A DNA stretch of 64,000 bases from Arthrobacter sp. fls2-241-R2A-200 (GTDB taxonomy: Bacteria; Actinomycetota; Actinomycetes; Actinomycetales; Micrococcaceae), in NCBI RefSeq assembly GCF_030209745.1, contig NZ_JARVRJ010000003.1:62001-126000 (forward strand), written 5' to 3'. The notes under the pieces are model-generated. The model ran no database searches. It had not been told where the DNA came from and saw nothing but the letters and a program-made list of their open reading frames with translations. Made by a program: the position numbers and the translations under genes. This document shows positions 63,576 through 64,000 of this stretch, piece after piece. Numbering within the stretch: position 1 is the stretch's first letter; each line of letters begins with the position of its first letter.

Positions 63576-64000
63576 TCAGGAAACCGCGATGGCCTTTGCC
63601 GTTCGGCGCCGAAGGCGGGCTACCAGGGTGGCGGCGAGCAACGCCGTCGTGATTTCCACGCCGATCACCAGCAGCAGCCCAGCGGCATCTGCGGTATCCG
63701 AGGTGCCGCCAGTACCGGTAAAGGTCGACGCCGGCCTTCCGCCGTGGACGTGTCCGCCGCCGGCGGCGCCCAGAAGCAGGAACGCATGAAGCCCCACCAT
63801 GACGACGGCGGCGGCGGTCACCTGGTGCAGGGCGCCGACCCGGCAGTGCCGCCAAATATGGACCGCGCAAGGGATGCACACAGCTGCCAATCCGACCATA
63901 AGAAGGGCCAACCATGCGTCGTGGTGGCCGGAGGCAGCGAGCCATAGGTGCACCATGCATGAAACGACGGTGAGCGCCGCACAGATCCGGGTGTGCAGGA
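63576..64000 (-). CDS. Partial membrane protein with His/Gly-rich loop
   Basis: The open frame continues to the window end without a stop, so the start may lie outside; ATG 63956 is possible but would cut through a hydrophobic segment (LTVVSCMVHLWLAASG). The visible part has four membrane helices and a loop GGGHVHGGRPAS between helices 3 and 4 that could bind metal. The last helix ends in VARLRRRTAKAIAVS. I do not recognise a family with confidence. It converges on the aminotransferase with 3 bp between. Confidence 0.62.
   Translation of the reverse strand, partial: LHTRICAALTVVSCMVHLWLAASGHHDAWLALLMVGLAAVCIPCAVHIWRHCRVGALHQVTAAAVVMVGLHAFLLLGAAGGGHVHGGRPASTFTGTGGTSDTADAAGLLLVIGVEITTALLAATLVARLRRRTAKAIAVS

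Overview
This window reads as chromosomal DNA of a high-GC Gram-positive bacterium, most likely a Micrococcaceae actinomycete close to Arthrobacter/Paenarthrobacter. The support is the strong G/C bias at third codon positions, the dnaK-grpE-dnaJ-hspR operon with HspR-type (HAIR) inverted repeats, small actinobacterial families (DUF3073, DUF3040, a maltokinase-cap-like protein), frequent GTG/TTG starts and many start codons that appear leaderless. Genus assignment is inference; there is no rRNA or tRNA in the window. I saw no prophage, insertion sequence or CRISPR array.

Layout. 1-1455: the 3' end of a flavohaemoprotein gene broken by a one-base frameshift, and a small SRPBCC protein. 1696-8744: a glyoxylate/allantoin operon (hyi, glxR, gcl, glxK, allB) that takes allantoin-derived glyoxylate through tartronate semialdehyde to glycerate phosphate, followed by an orphan winged-helix protein. 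8840-13261: a peroxiredoxin, then a compact operon joining a receiver-PP2C phosphatase, a membrane GT2 glycosyltransferase, a STAS anti-sigma antagonist and an RsbW-like kinase. 13298-16352: a class V aminotransferase, a PAP2 phosphatase, and uraD-uraH of urate breakdown. The hyi and uraD upstream regions carry matching pairs of TTCC-N7-GGAA-like sites spaced 21 bp apart, so one regulator encoded elsewhere probably controls both.

16398-22240: purF-purM, a 5'-truncated GntR gene and small conserved proteins. 22230-28205: clpB with a HAIR site, and a molybdate transporter operon headed by its own HTH-TOBE regulator. 28506-33862: a DUF4031-HD fusion, yccF, trpF, a HutD-like gene, and a pair of SMR transporter genes directly behind a close match to the guanidine-III (ykkC-III) riboswitch, then an aldo/keto reductase and a metallo-beta-lactamase-fold hydrolase. 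33935-42919: a DEAD-box helicase, a methyltransferase, a double Lrp regulator divergent from an M20 amidohydrolase and transporter, a second MFS transporter and trmB. Four copies of a ~62 bp palindromic repeat lie in intergenic gaps here.

42953-44824: an ECF sigma factor and its zinc-binding anti-sigma factor face a secreted-repeat lipoprotein gene; both directions carry the same TGAACC-N16-CGTC promoter. 44882-56185: a DMP19-like protein, a SWIM-SNF2 helicase, a beta-hydroxyacid dehydrogenase, a secreted phospholipase-C-type phosphoesterase and several small, poorly characterised genes. 56202-60414: the heat-shock operon. 60499-64000: a TetR regulator divergent from an NAD(P)-binding epimerase-like gene with two operator palindromes between them, an AlaA-like aminotransferase, and a membrane protein running off the window end.
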